Made by a program: the position numbers and the translations under genes
The notes under the pieces: generated by a model
What the model saw: only the letters and a program-made list of their open reading frames with translations
Databases searched by the model: none
Told to the model about the DNA's origin: nothing
Shown: positions 35,781 to 44,612 of the stretch, one piece after another
How the letters are laid out: every line of letters begins with the position of its first letter
How positions within the stretch are numbered: position 1 is the stretch's first letter
NCBI GenBank assembly: GCA_019565575.1
Contig: CP067379.1
Location: forward strand, 930,001 to 994,000
Origin: Flavobacterium covae
Lineage (GTDB): Bacteria; Bacteroidota; Bacteroidia; Flavobacteriales; Flavobacteriaceae
Direction of reading: 5' to 3'
DNA: 64,000 nucleotides

Positions 35781-36218
35781 TTATTCATACAATTGATTTA
35801 ATTCTCGTAACATATTTTCATAATATAAAATAGAGGCTACTAAATTGCCTTTATCGGCGTAAGGAACCATTGTTGATTGAAACGCAATCGTTGAATTAAC
35901 AAAAGCAACTATGTTTTCTTGTTGTTTATCCAAGGCACTATTATTATCAGAGCTGTCTGGAATACCTACATCTTGCATAGTCATACCTGGTTTGTTAGTT
36001 AATGCTAGGTAAGGTAATATGTTTACAAGTACCCTGATTCGTTCTTTGTATAATTCCAAAAGTTGTCCCTTAGGCATACCATCTAATTCACTTTTCTCAT
36101 GGAACTTTTTAATTGCCGCACCACTAGTACTGATGATACTTTTTGGCTTTTTTGCTTGAGCATTTATATTTCCTACTGCGAAAAGCATAAATAAGCTTAA
36201 AAAGATAATTTTCTTCAT
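35781..36218 (-). CDS. Small exported protein of unknown function
   Basis: 145 residues with a clear signal peptide (KKIIFLSLFMLFAVGNINAQA). The mature part is mostly helical and begins with a basic stretch KKPKSIISTSGAAIKKFHEKSELDG. No family is recognised. It is convergent with nothing and lies alone between the beta-helix gene and a 590-base AT-rich gap. Start ATG at 36218 is well placed for the signal. The mature helical body would sit in the periplasm. Confidence 0.75.
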   Translation of the reverse strand: MKKIIFLSLFMLFAVGNINAQAKKPKSIISTSGAAIKKFHEKSELDGMPKGQLLELYKERIRVLVNILPYLALTNKPGMTMQDVGIPDSSDNNSALDKQQENIVAFVNSTIAFQSTMVPYADKGNLVASILYYENMLRELNQLYE

Positions 36219-36810
36219 GGTTATTCTTCTAATTTCAGTTATTAAAGTTCTAATTGTTCAAAAATATACTTTTAAATTGAATTAACAATTTTTTATTTGA
36301 ATTTGTTAACAATTTTAAAAGCAAACTAAAAAATAAATGCATTCATTTTTAAACCATAGTACCAAAAGCGTGCCAAATTTTATTTTATCATAAAAAAATA
36401 TCTTTTAACTTTTATAAATTTCACTAGTAGAAGACAATCTCTATTAGTTTACGTCAATACAAATATAGCTTTTTTTTAATTATATCTAACAATTTATTTT
36501 AGTTATATTTTAAAATTAACATTTTGTGAATTATATTGTTTTTTAAATATGTTTTAAAGTCTAATTATTGTTAAAAAATTAGTTTTTATCTGTGTTTATT
36601 TGATCTTTTTTATTAGCTAATATTTGCTATAGTTCTAGATCTTTGCTTTTTTAGGCTTATTTAAGCAGGATGTAGAAAATTATTTTTAATTTATTTATTA
36701 AAATCCCTTTAGATTTTATATTCTGAAGTCATGTAATAAGATTTCTTAATGAGTTATAATTTTTATTTTTGAATAAAATTATAATAGAATAAGTAATTAC
36801 TTTTGCTTTT
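36219..36810. other. AT-rich intergenic region upstream of holB
   Basis: 592 bases with no open frame of note and very high AT. It contains GTTAACAATT twice (about 36280-36315) and several TTAATTTA runs. It lies between divergent genes, so it should hold two promoters. A TACTTTTG box sits at its right end. An intact CTGAAG occurs at 36723. Confidence 0.6.
36798..36805 (+). promoter_or_regulatory. Possible -7 box (TACTTTTG) directly before holB
   Basis: TACTTTTG matches TAnnTTTG. It ends five bases before the holB ATG, so transcription from it would begin at or next to the start codon (leaderless mRNA). No clear -33 TTG at normal spacing, so this may be chance. Confidence 0.3.
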
Positions 36811-37960
36811 ATGTTATTTAAAGAAATAGTAGGTCACCAACATGTAAAAAATCATTTATTAACTAGTGCTAGCCACGGGAGGGTTCCTCATGCACAATTA
36901 TTTGTTGGACCAGAAGGTTGTGGCGTATTAAGAATTGCTATTGCTTATGCTCAGTATATACTATGTCAAAATAAAGGATTTGAAAATCAAGGAGGTATAG
37001 ATAATTGTAATATAAAATTTGAGCATTTTTCTCACCCTGATTTACATTTTGTTTATCCAACGGTTACAACTGAAGATGTAAAATCAAAGCCTAAAAGTTT
37101 GGATTTTTTACCACTCTGGCGAGAATTTTTACAAGAAAAACCATACGGTGGTTTGTTTGATTGGTACGATAAATTAGGTGTAGGAAATAAGCAAGGAGAA
37201 ATTAGGGTAGAGGATGCTTCCAGAAATATTAAAATCATTAGCTCTAAAATCCTATGAAGGAGGGTATAAGATTTTGATTATTTGGATGGCTGATAAAATG
37301 AATATTGCAGCTTCTAATAAATTACTAAAACTACTTGAAGAGCCTACAGATAAAACACTTTTTATTTTAATTACAGAAAATGAAGAAGACTTATTGCAAA
37401 CGATTCGTTCAAGATGTCAAGTCATTAATTTTGGAAAATTAAGTGAATCTGCTATCTCTCAGCATTTAGTTGAATATGAAGGAATTGATGAAAAAGAAGC
37501 TATGAAGATTGCCCATAAATCACAAGGTAATTATAATAAGGCTTTACAATTAAGTTCTCATCAAAATGAAGATGCTCCATTTGAACAATGGTTTGTAAAT
37601 TGGGTACGAGCTGCATTTAGAGCGAAGGGCAATGCAAGTGCTATACAGGATTTGATAAACTGGAGTGAAGAAATAGCTAAGCTTGGAAGAGAAAATCAAA
37701 AGAAATTTTTGAGTTATTGCATTGAAATATTTCGTCAAGCTGTTTTATTAAATTATCAAGCTGATGACTTAGTTTATTATGAATCTGGTATACAAGGATT
37801 TGATTTAAAAAAATTTGCTCCTTTTATTACGGGGCGGAATATACAAGAAATATACAAAGAATTAAATGATGCCATTTATCATATTGAACGTAATGGTAAT
37901 TCTAAAATTATATTAACTGATTTATCTATAAAACTAACACGTTTAATCCATAAAAATTAA
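36811..37960 (+). CDS. holB: DNA polymerase III delta-prime subunit HolB, one apparent frameshift
   Basis: Clamp-loader subunit that helps load the beta clamp during replication. Two frames join at CTTCCAG 37217-37223; removing one C gives a 382-residue protein reading RVEDASEILKSLALKSYEGGYKI. The family start MLFKEIVGHQHVKNHLL and PHAQLFVGPEGCG (degenerate P-loop without the lysine, usual for delta-prime) are present. WMADKMNIAASNKLLKLLEEP and the SRC motif TIRSRCQ, the trans-acting arginine finger, follow, then the collar domain. The DoxX-like gene follows 4 bases later. Confidence 0.9.
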
Positions 37961-37964
37961 TATT

Positions 37965-38347
37965 ATGAACAATCTAGCTAGCTTACTTCTTTTAGCTTTT
38001 TTAGCTATTACTTTTCTACAATCAGGATATGATAAATTCATTGATTATCAAGGGAATTTAAATTGGTTAAAAGAACATTTTAAAAATACTTTTTTGATGG
38101 TATGGTATCTATTTCTTTAAATATTTTATTGATATTTGAAATTATAGCTGGTATTCTTTGTATAGTAGGAGGAATAGAATTATTGGTAAACGGAGGCACA
38201 ACATTTGGAAAATATGGTGCAGTTGTTTCATGTGTAACACTATTAATGCTTTTATTTGGTCAGAGAACAGCCAAAGATTATGATGGGGCAAGAACTATTG
38301 TTATTTATTTTATCCCTGCTGTATCTGCTGTTTATATTTTACAATAA
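37965..38347 (+). CDS. DoxX-like inner-membrane protein, one apparent frameshift
   Basis: A 127-residue protein with about four hydrophobic helices. Two frames join at the T6 run at 38090-38095; adding one T gives HFKNTFFDGMVSISLNILLIFEIIAGILC. The pattern of a first helix ending in LQSGYDKFIDY, a glycine-rich second helix (EIIAGILCIVGGIELL) and a fourth short helix resembles DoxX-family membrane proteins; function is unknown. It starts 4 bases after holB and ends at a bidirectional terminator. Confidence is moderate, because DoxX is assigned from the pattern only. Confidence 0.65.
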
Positions 38348-38353
38348 TTTTAT

Positions 38354-38393
38354 AAAAAGGGGCAAATACTCTATATATTGCCCCCCTTTTTTT
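38354..38393. terminator. Bidirectional hairpin terminator between the DoxX-like and OmpH genes
   Basis: AAAAGGGGCAA pairs with TTGCCCCCC then T7 across a short loop. T-runs flank both sides, so it can serve the plus-strand holB operon and the convergent minus-strand OmpH gene, whose repaired stop codon overlaps its edge. Confidence 0.8.
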
Positions 38394-38974
38394 ATTTCTT
38401 AACTTCTTTATTATCAGCTTCTTTTTTAGGTTCTGTTTTTTTACCTTCTGGAAAAAAATTTTTCGTTTAAAGCTTTTACAACTTCTTTTGTTATATCATA
38501 GCTATCTTTTGCATATAAAACACTTGCTGCATCTCCTGTTCCATATATATAATCATATCCTTTTTTCTTTCCATAATCTTTGATAAAAGTTCGTACTTTT
38601 TCAACAACTGAGTCACGTTTGGAACCTCCTTCTGCTTGTAATTGTTGTGCTATAGCTTGTTCTGCATAAGCTAACTGTTGCGAACGTTGTTGTAATTCAG
38701 CATATTTTTGTTGTGCCCATGCTTGTCCTTTGGCCATTGCATTTTGTTGGAAATTAGCTTTTTCTGCTTCTAATTTTCTAGCTTCAACTTCTAACTCACG
38801 TCCTTTAACTTCTCCTTTTGTTTTGAATTTGTCCTGTAATTCTTTTGCTTCAGTATAATCTTCCATAAGTTTTACAGTGTCTATATAAGCTGTTTTTACC
38901 TCTTTAGCTTCGGTTGTTTTATTACACCCTACTACGGCAGATAAAACAACCGCCATCATTACAAGCTTTTTCAT
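38392..38974 (-). CDS. OmpH/Skp-like periplasmic chaperone, one apparent frameshift near the end
   Basis: Predicted to help outer-membrane proteins cross the periplasm. It starts with a lipoprotein-like signal (MMAVVLSAVVGCNKTTEAKE, Cys after GC), unusual for classic soluble Skp but seen in Bacteroidetes. AYIDTVKLMEDYTEAKELQDKF is the OmpH start, a long charged helical arm with Gln-rich segments follows, then RTFIKDYGKKKGYDYIYGTGDAASVLY, the family's closing strand pattern. At 38448-38458 a shift (one base too many in CTGGAAAAAAA) cuts the tail. Without it the tail reads through EGKKTEPKKEADNKEVKK to a stop at 38392, giving 193 residues. Confidence 0.82.
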
Positions 38975-40114
38975 TCTATTTCTGATTTTTAATTTTTTGT
39001 AAAAGTAAACTTTTATTCTAAAATACTCGATACAAAAAATAAATGAATTAATATCAAAAAAATAATAGAAAATAGACTATAAAATTAAAATAGTAAAAAC
39101 TTATTTAAATAAACTAAATAATAATAATTCTTGATAAAAAACCGCTTAAATAAACTCGTTTTAAGCCACTTTAAATCTTTAATCTATAACGAATATACCA
39201 ACTGAAATAAAAGTTCTTTAAATCAGTTGTAATTAGTTTTTAGGTCAAAATAAAGATTATAAAAGGTATTAATAGTAAAAAATAGTTTTAAAAAAATCCA
39301 TTTTTATGTTATTTGTTAATAATTTAAGTAAAGAGGTAATAAATAAATAAAATTGATAGAAATAAATAAAACTATAAATTGTAATAATTTTATATTATTT
39401 TTAAAAAACAGAATATTTTTAGTTTGTTTTTTTACTAAATGGTTTTAGTAAAAAATTAATGGTGTTTTTTATAAATATTAGAATTTAAAAAATAGTATTA
39501 AAACGACTTAAATAAACTTGTTCTAAAGCTCTTTTAAGAGAACAACGATAATACATATTTATAAATAGTTTATAAACTCTTACAATTAATTTAAATAGTA
39601 TTTAAAAGATAATATGATATAGGAAGTATTCCTTAAAAACGTAACAATCAATTTTAAAGGAAAAAATTAAAATTTCACGTGGAACAAAGTATTTAAATTA
39701 TTAGGTGAAAAGATTCTTAAAGATTGCTATCTTTTTATTTCTACATACGATAGAAATGACAAGCTAAAAGATTAAGTTACTTTTTTAGAGATCAGAACTC
39801 TTTAAAAAATTAGATTACGGAATTGTAAAAAGGTAATTTCATAAGGTTATAAATTTTATAAATTTTCAGCATTCTTCTTTTAATCTTTATAGATTCATAA
39901 TAACTATAATCTTGAGATTTTTAAAACAACTTAAAATTAATAAATCAAAATCTGTAGTAAAAATTCATTACGAATAATGATGGTTTTAAATATGAGGAGG
40001 ACTTTTTATCATTTTACCCTTTTATATTCATAATAAAATACATCATGAAATCAAAATAAAACAGGGTTGATATATTTAAATAATTAATTGACATATAAAA
40101 TTATTCTATAAAAA
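38975..40114. other. 1.1-kb very AT-rich non-coding region left of the parS cluster and satellite
   Basis: No open frame of note. Two related blocks occur: CGCTTAAATAAACTCGTT near 39143 and CGACTTAAATAAACTTGTT near 39503, followed by similar AT-rich text, suggesting an old ~360-base direct duplication. The region also holds the first parS-like palindrome at 39671. Its length is unusual for a compact genome, and a role in chromosome organisation is possible. Confidence 0.6.
39671..39686. promoter_or_regulatory. parS-like site 1 (AATTTCACGTGGAACA)
   Basis: Palindromic core TTCACGTGGAA, one base from the parS consensus TGTTTCACGTGAAACA in most positions. First of eight such sites between 39.67 and 44.21 kb. 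Confidence 0.6.
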
Positions 40115-40130
40115 AATTCCACGTGGAACA
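40115..40130. promoter_or_regulatory. parS-like site 2 (AATTCCACGTGGAACA)
   Basis: Core TTCCACGTGGAA is a perfect 12-base palindrome. It lies 150 bases left of the heptamer satellite. Confidence 0.6.
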
Positions 40131-40181
40131 AATAGCATAAAATTCTTTTTTTAGATAATGTGAATATAAAATCTTATTTTG

Positions 40182-40197
40182 AATTTCACGTGGAACA
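40182..40197. promoter_or_regulatory. parS-like site 3 (AATTTCACGTGGAACA)
   Basis: Identical to site 1 across 16 bases. It lies about 70 bases left of the satellite. Confidence 0.6.
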
Positions 40198-40269
40198 TTT
40201 TATAAAAATAACCATAAAAATCCTTTTTGAATGAAAAAAGTTATTTTTTGAATAAAAATAGAGTTTTTT

Positions 40270-41118
40270 AGAGTAGAGTGTAGAGAGTAAAGAGTAAAGA
40301 GTAAAGAGTAAAGAGTAAAGAGTAAAGAGTAAAGAGTAAAGAGTAAAGAGTAAAGAGTAAAGAGTAAAGAGTAAAGAGTAAAGAGTAAAGAGTAAAGAGT
40401 AAAGAGTAAAGAGTAAAGAGTAAAGAGTAAAGAGTAAAGAGTAAAGAGTAAAGAGTAAAGAGTAAAGAGTAAAGAGTAAAGAGTAAAGAGTAAAGAGTAA
40501 AGAGTAAAGAGTAAAGAGTAAAGAGTAAAGAGTAAAGAGTAAAGAGTAAAGAGTAAAGAGTAAAGAGTAAAGAGTAAAGAGTAAAGAGTAAAGAGTAAGA
40601 GAGTAAAGAGTAAAGAGTAAAGAGTAAAGGTAAGAGTAAAGAGTAAAGAGTAAAGAGTAAAGGTAAGAGTAAAGAGTAAAGAGTAAAGAGTAAAGGTAGG
40701 AGTAAAGAGTAGAGAGTAAAGAGTAAGAGAGTAAAGAGTAGAGAGTAAAGAGTAGAGAGTAAAGAGTAGAGAGTAAAGAGTAGGAGAGTAAAGAGTAGAG
40801 AGTAGAGAGTAAAGAGGTGAGAGTAAAGAGTAGAGAGTAAAGAGTAGAGAGTAAAGAGTAGAGAGTAAAGAGTAGAGAGTAAAGAGTAGAGAGTAAAGAG
40901 TAGAGAGTAAAGAGTAGAGAGTAAAGAGTAGAGAGTAAAGAGTAGAGAGTAAAGAGTAGAGAGTAAAGAGTAGAGAGTAAAGAGTAAAGAGTAGAGAGTA
41001 AAGAGTAAAGAGTAGAGAGTAAAGAGTAGAGAGTAAAGAGTAGAGAGTAAAGAGTAGAGAGTAAAGAGTAGAGAGTAAAGAGTAGAGAGTAAAGAGTAGA
41101 GAGTAGAGAGTAGAGAAT
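40270..41118. repeat. Heptamer satellite array, about 850 bp
   Basis: On the plus strand GTAAAGA repeats about 45 times without change from about 40287 to 40590. An irregular middle follows with AGGTAAGAG units (about 40590-40830), then a 14-base period GTAGAGAGTAAAGA to about 41118. Because 7 is coprime to 3 and the unit has no stop codon on the minus strand, a 320-codon frame encoding LYSLLFT repeats arises automatically; I do not consider it a gene. Confidence 0.95.
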
Positions 41119-41202
41119 AAATCAGTTAAAATTAAAACTAAGTCTTTTAAAAAAATAGACAAGAGGCATAAAATTCACACTATAAAAACTAGAATACAAA
41201 TA

Positions 41203-41232
41203 AGAAAAGCAAATCAATTGATTCGCTTTTCT
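41203..41232 (-). terminator. Hairpin terminator after the methyltransferase gene
   Basis: AGAAAAGC-A-AATCA pairs with TGATT-C-GCTTTTCT, one mismatch, just beyond the minus-strand methyltransferase stop. Confidence 0.6.
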
Positions 41233-41253
41233 GTATTAAATTATTTATTTTAA

Positions 41254-42105
41254 TTAATCATCATTCTTTATGATATAAATATGAGAAGAAAACTCTTTTT
41301 TAGCACCAGCTTTAATATTTGATTTTAATCCAATCCAAAAAGCTTTTAAAAAATTCATTTTACCTGTTTTATATTTCTCAGATAAAAGTGAAACATAAAA
41401 ACTATCAAAAATCATAGGGTGAATTTGAGTGATTTTCATTTTATTTTTACCAAATAATTTTTCCATGCTTTTTTTAGAAAAATGCCATAAGTGTCTAGGT
41501 ACATCATAAGCTGCCCAATATTTCCCATAATATTCTGCATCATAGGATTTATAATTAGGAACCGCAATTACTAAAGTTCCATTAGGTTTTAATAAACGTT
41601 TTAATTCTTGAATTTGTTCTTCTAAATTAGGTACGTGTTCTAAAACATGCCACATTGTAATAACATCTACGGAACGCTCGGATATTGATTGGGTAGTATC
41701 TACTAATTCTATTCCTTTTGATAAAGCTAAATTTCGAGCGTTGACATTAGGTTCAAATCCCTTTGTTATCCAACCTGCATTTTTTGCAGTAACTAAAAAA
41801 TCGCCCGTTCCAGCACCTATATCTAGAATAATTCCTTTTGTTTTATGAATACTACTAACTAGAGCTACTTTTTTTATTAAAGCATAAGATTTCACTAAAT
41901 GGTATAAACGTTCAAATAAAGAACGTTTACCATCTGTATGCGAAATATAGTCTTCACTTTCATAATAAAACCCTAAACGTTCTAAAGAGGGTTGAGGATC
42001 CGTTTTTAATAATTCCGTTTCAGGATCTAATAATAAATTAAAATTTTCATTAGAAACGGAATGATCTTGTACTTTTATATAACTATTTTGTTCTGAAAAA
42101 TTCAT
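41254..42105 (-). CDS. Class I SAM-dependent methyltransferase, substrate unknown
   Basis: 283 residues. The Rossmann SAM-binding motif is KGIILDIGAGTGDFLVTAKNAGW (GxGxG-like IGAGTG at about residue 97-102), followed by SVDVITMWHVLEHVPNLEEQI (motif with the WHVLEH loop) and LLKPNGTLVIAVPNY (post-motif). These place it with the Methyltransf_23/Methyltransf_11 small-molecule or lipid methyltransferases, not with DNA methylases. An N-terminal ~90-residue extension contains LDPETELLKTDPQP and a YHLVKSYALIKKV helix. A parS-like site lies 47 bases upstream of its start, between it and mnmG. Confidence 0.82.
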   Translation of the reverse strand: MNFSEQNSYIKVQDHSVSNENFNLLLDPETELLKTDPQPSLERLGFYYESEDYISHTDGKRSLFERLYHLVKSYALIKKVALVSSIHKTKGIILDIGAGTGDFLVTAKNAGWITKGFEPNVNARNLALSKGIELVDTTQSISERSVDVITMWHVLEHVPNLEEQIQELKRLLKPNGTLVIAVPNYKSYDAEYYGKYWAAYDVPRHLWHFSKKSMEKLFGKNKMKITQIHPMIFDSFYVSLLSEKYKTGKMNFLKAFWIGLKSNIKAGAKKEFSSHIYIIKNDD

Positions 42106-42152
42106 TTGTATAATAAAACTTTGGTTTTAAAAGAATATTTAGTTTTTAAAAA

Positions 42153-42168
42153 AGTTCCACGTGAAACA
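42153..42168. promoter_or_regulatory. parS-like site 4 (AGTTCCACGTGAAACA)
   Basis: Core TTCCACGTGAAA in the 94-base gap between the methyltransferase gene and mnmG. Confidence 0.6.
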
Positions 42169-42199
42169 AAATATCCTTTTGTTTTGATTTTTTAAAAGA

Positions 42200-44065
42200 T
42201 TATCTACCCATATAAACTAACATAACAGAAATATCATTAGGGGATACACCGCTAATGCGTGATGCTTGTGATATAGTAACTGGACGTATTTTTTTTAGTT
42301 TTTCACGTGCTTCATAGGATAAAGATTTTAATTGATCGTAATCAAAATTATCTGGAATACGGATATTTTCTAGACGATGCAATTTTTCAGCATTAGCTCT
42401 TTCTTTCTCTATATAGCCTGAATACTTAACTTGTATTTCTGATTGTTCTATAATTTCTTGATCTAAATCATTAGAGTCTACATATTCTTTAACTTTTTCG
42501 AATTTCATCATATCCTCCATTTCTATCTGAGGTCGAGAAAAAATTTTAAACATTTTATCTCCTTGGGTAATAGGAGAACTTAGTTTAGATTCTAAAATAG
42601 GATTTGCTTCTTTTACAGAAACAGATGTTTCTCTAAAAAAAGCAACCATTTTTTCAGCTTCATTAAATTTATATTCCATTCGTTTTAATCGTTCTGAACT
42701 TGCTAGACCTATAGCGTGTGATTTAGGTGTCAAACGATAATCAGCATTATCTTGACGAAGTAAGGTTCTATATTCTGCACGAGATGTAAACATACGATAA
42801 GGTTCTTCTGTACCTTTCGTTATTAAATCATCTATTAACACACCTATATAAGCCTCATCTCTTTTTAATGTAAATTCTTCTCGATTTTGTGCTTTTAAAG
42901 CAGCATTTATACCAGCCATTAAACCTTGAGAAGCTGCTTCTTCATATCCTGTAGTACCATTTATTTGTCCTGCAAAATACAAACCTGAAATTATTTTCGT
43001 TTCAAGAGTATGTTTTAATTGAGTAGGAGGAAAGTAATCATATTCTATTGCATATCCTGCTCTAAAGAATTTTACATTTTCAAAACCTTCTACTGAGCGC
43101 AATGCTTTAAATTGAACATCCTCAGGAAGGGAAGTAGAAAATCCATTTACGTAAACTTCAACTGTATTCCAACCTTCTGGTTCAACAAAAAGTTGATGAC
43201 GATCTTTATCGGCAAAACGGTTAATTTTATCTTCTATAGACGGGCAATAACGAGGACCTAAAGATTTAATTCTACCATTAAACATAGGAGATCGATCAAA
43301 ACCTTCACGCAACAATTCATGCACTAAAGGAGAGGTGTAAGTCATATAACAATCACGCTGTTTTACCAAAGACTTTGTAGAATCGGAAAAAGAAAACTTA
43401 GCTGGATTTAAATCTCCTGGTTCTACACGCATTTTAGAATAATCTAAAGAACGACCATCTACACGAGGCGGCGTACCTGTTTTCATACGACCGGCTTGAA
43501 ACCCTAAACGAACTAAATCTTCGGTTATACCATAAGAAGCACTTTCACCAGCTCTACCACCTCCAAATTGTTTCTCACCAATATGAATCAAACCATTTAA
43601 AAAAGTACCATTTGTTAGAACAACTGTCTTAGCGTAAATAGACAATCCTATAGCAGTTTTAACCCCTATCACACGTTCTTTTTCAGTAATTAAACCAACA
43701 ACCATTTCTTGATAAAAATCAAGATTAGGTGTTTGCTCTAACATCAAACGCCATTCTTCTGAAAAACGCATACGATCACTCTGACAACGCGGAGACCACA
43801 TTGCGGGTCCTTTAGATTGATTTAACATCTTAAACTGAATTGCTGTCTTATCAGACACTATACCAGAATAACCTCCTAAAGCATCAATTTCACGAACAAT
43901 TTGCCCTTTTGCAATTCCACCCATAGCTGGATTACATGACATTTGCGCTATATTCTGAAGACTCATTGTAATCAACAAAGTCTTAGAACCTAAATTAGCA
44001 GCTGCAGCCTCACAACCAGCATGCCCAGCCCCTACAACAATTACATCATAATTCTCTACAAACAT
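42200..44065 (-). CDS. mnmG: tRNA uridine-34 5-carboxymethylaminomethyl modification enzyme MnmG (GidA)
   Basis: With MnmE it forms the 5-carboxymethylaminomethyl group on wobble uridines. 621 residues, normal length. The FAD-binding start is YDVIVVGAGHAGCEAAAA, followed by MSCNPAMGGIAKGQIVREIDALGG, CPSIEDKINRFADKDRHQLFVEPEGW, GLYFAGQINGTTGYEEAASQGL and the C-terminal helical domain ending DISVMLVYMG. All are diagnostic. gidA is classically close to the replication origin in many bacteria. Here it lies among eight parS-like sites, four of them packed into its upstream 130 bases. Confidence 0.97.
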   Translation of the reverse strand: MFVENYDVIVVGAGHAGCEAAAANLGSKTLLITMSLQNIAQMSCNPAMGGIAKGQIVREIDALGGYSGIVSDKTAIQFKMLNQSKGPAMWSPRCQSDRMRFSEEWRLMLEQTPNLDFYQEMVVGLITEKERVIGVKTAIGLSIYAKTVVLTNGTFLNGLIHIGEKQFGGGRAGESASYGITEDLVRLGFQAGRMKTGTPPRVDGRSLDYSKMRVEPGDLNPAKFSFSDSTKSLVKQRDCYMTYTSPLVHELLREGFDRSPMFNGRIKSLGPRYCPSIEDKINRFADKDRHQLFVEPEGWNTVEVYVNGFSTSLPEDVQFKALRSVEGFENVKFFRAGYAIEYDYFPPTQLKHTLETKIISGLYFAGQINGTTGYEEAASQGLMAGINAALKAQNREEFTLKRDEAYIGVLIDDLITKGTEEPYRMFTSRAEYRTLLRQDNADYRLTPKSHAIGLASSERLKRMEYKFNEAEKMVAFFRETSVSVKEANPILESKLSSPITQGDKMFKIFSRPQIEMEDMMKFEKVKEYVDSNDLDQEIIEQSEIQVKYSGYIEKERANAEKLHRLENIRIPDNFDYDQLKSLSYEAREKLKKIRPVTISQASRISGVSPNDISVMLVYMGR

Positions 44066-44109
44066 TATATATCTTTAAAATAATTATTTTATATTTTCTT
44101 TTTTTAAAC

Positions 44110-44125
44110 TGTTTCACGTGAAACA
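44110..44125. promoter_or_regulatory. parS site 5, exact consensus TGTTTCACGTGAAACA
   Basis: All 16 bases match the widely conserved ParB-binding consensus. It lies 45 bases upstream of mnmG, flanked by AAACTG/CAGTTT that extend the palindrome. Confidence 0.8.
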
Positions 44126-44141
44126 GTTTAAAAAAAAGAAA

Positions 44142-44157
44142 AATCCCACGTGAAACA
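44142..44157. promoter_or_regulatory. parS-like site 6 (AATCCCACGTGAAACA)
   Basis: Right half-site exact (CACGTGAAACA), left half degenerate. Confidence 0.55.
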
Positions 44158-44166
44158 AATTTTATT

Positions 44167-44182
44167 TGTTTCACGTGGAACT
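44167..44182. promoter_or_regulatory. parS-like site 7 (TGTTTCACGTGGAACT)
   Basis: Left half-site exact (TGTTTCACGTG), right half with two changes. Confidence 0.6.
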
Positions 44183-44189
44183 AAAGTTA

Positions 44190-44612
44190 TTAATTATGTT
44201 TCACGTGAAACATCTTTATTTTTTCATCTTCTTTTGAGCGCATTATTTCTTCTTCTATAGGGTTTTTATCTTTATATCCACAATAATGTAACACTCCATG
44301 AATAACAACTCTTTTTAATTCTTCTTCAAAAGAAATACCTAAATTACTAGCATTTTCTTTTACACGGTCAATAGATATAAAAATATCACCAGCAATTAAG
44401 CCTTCTTCTGTGTAATCAAAACTTATAACATCTGTGTAGTAATCATGGTCTAAATATTGTTTGTTAATCTCTAATAAATATTCATCATCACAGAAGATGT
44501 AATTAATTTCGTTTAACTCTTTATTCTCTGATTCTATAACAGATTCAATCCACTCTGTATAAGCTATCTCATTATCTAACAAGAAATTAGTTTCATAATT
44601 ATAATTTATCAT
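44190..44612 (-). CDS. ybeY: Endoribonuclease YbeY (rRNA maturation factor)
   Basis: Metal-dependent RNase involved in 16S rRNA 3' processing and ribosome quality control. 140 residues, typical length. The N-terminal half has INYIFCDDEYLLEINKQYLDHDYYTDVISFDY (the LNxxYRxxD-T-DVLSF region). GDIFISIDRVKENA and VVIHGVLHYCGYKDKN follow. The family's zinc site is HGxLHxxGYDH; the third histidine is replaced here, a variation I associate with Bacteroidetes homologues. The start overlaps the DUF4175 gene by 14 bases. The last codons, MFHVKHN then stop, are encoded by a perfect parS sequence. Confidence 0.9.
   Translation of the reverse strand: MINYNYETNFLLDNEIAYTEWIESVIESENKELNEINYIFCDDEYLLEINKQYLDHDYYTDVISFDYTEEGLIAGDIFISIDRVKENASNLGISFEEELKRVVIHGVLHYCGYKDKNPIEEEIMRSKEDEKIKMFHVKHN
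44197..44212. promoter_or_regulatory. parS site 8, exact consensus inside the 3' end of ybeY
   Basis: TGTTTCACGTGAAACA at 16/16. On the minus strand it encodes the last residues of YbeY (M-F-H-V-K-H), so the site doubles as coding sequence. Confidence 0.8.

Noticed and set aside
40200..41162. 320-codon minus-strand frame of LYSLLFT repeats
   Set aside because: It is the automatic reading of a stop-free 7-base repeat in any frame, without start context, signal or codon pattern; treated as satellite DNA.
41254..42105. The CTGAAG-modifying DNA methylase
   Set aside because: The methyltransferase here has the small-molecule class I pattern and lacks DPPY/NPPF-type DNA methylase motifs and a target-recognition domain; no candidate for CTGAAG methylation is in the window.
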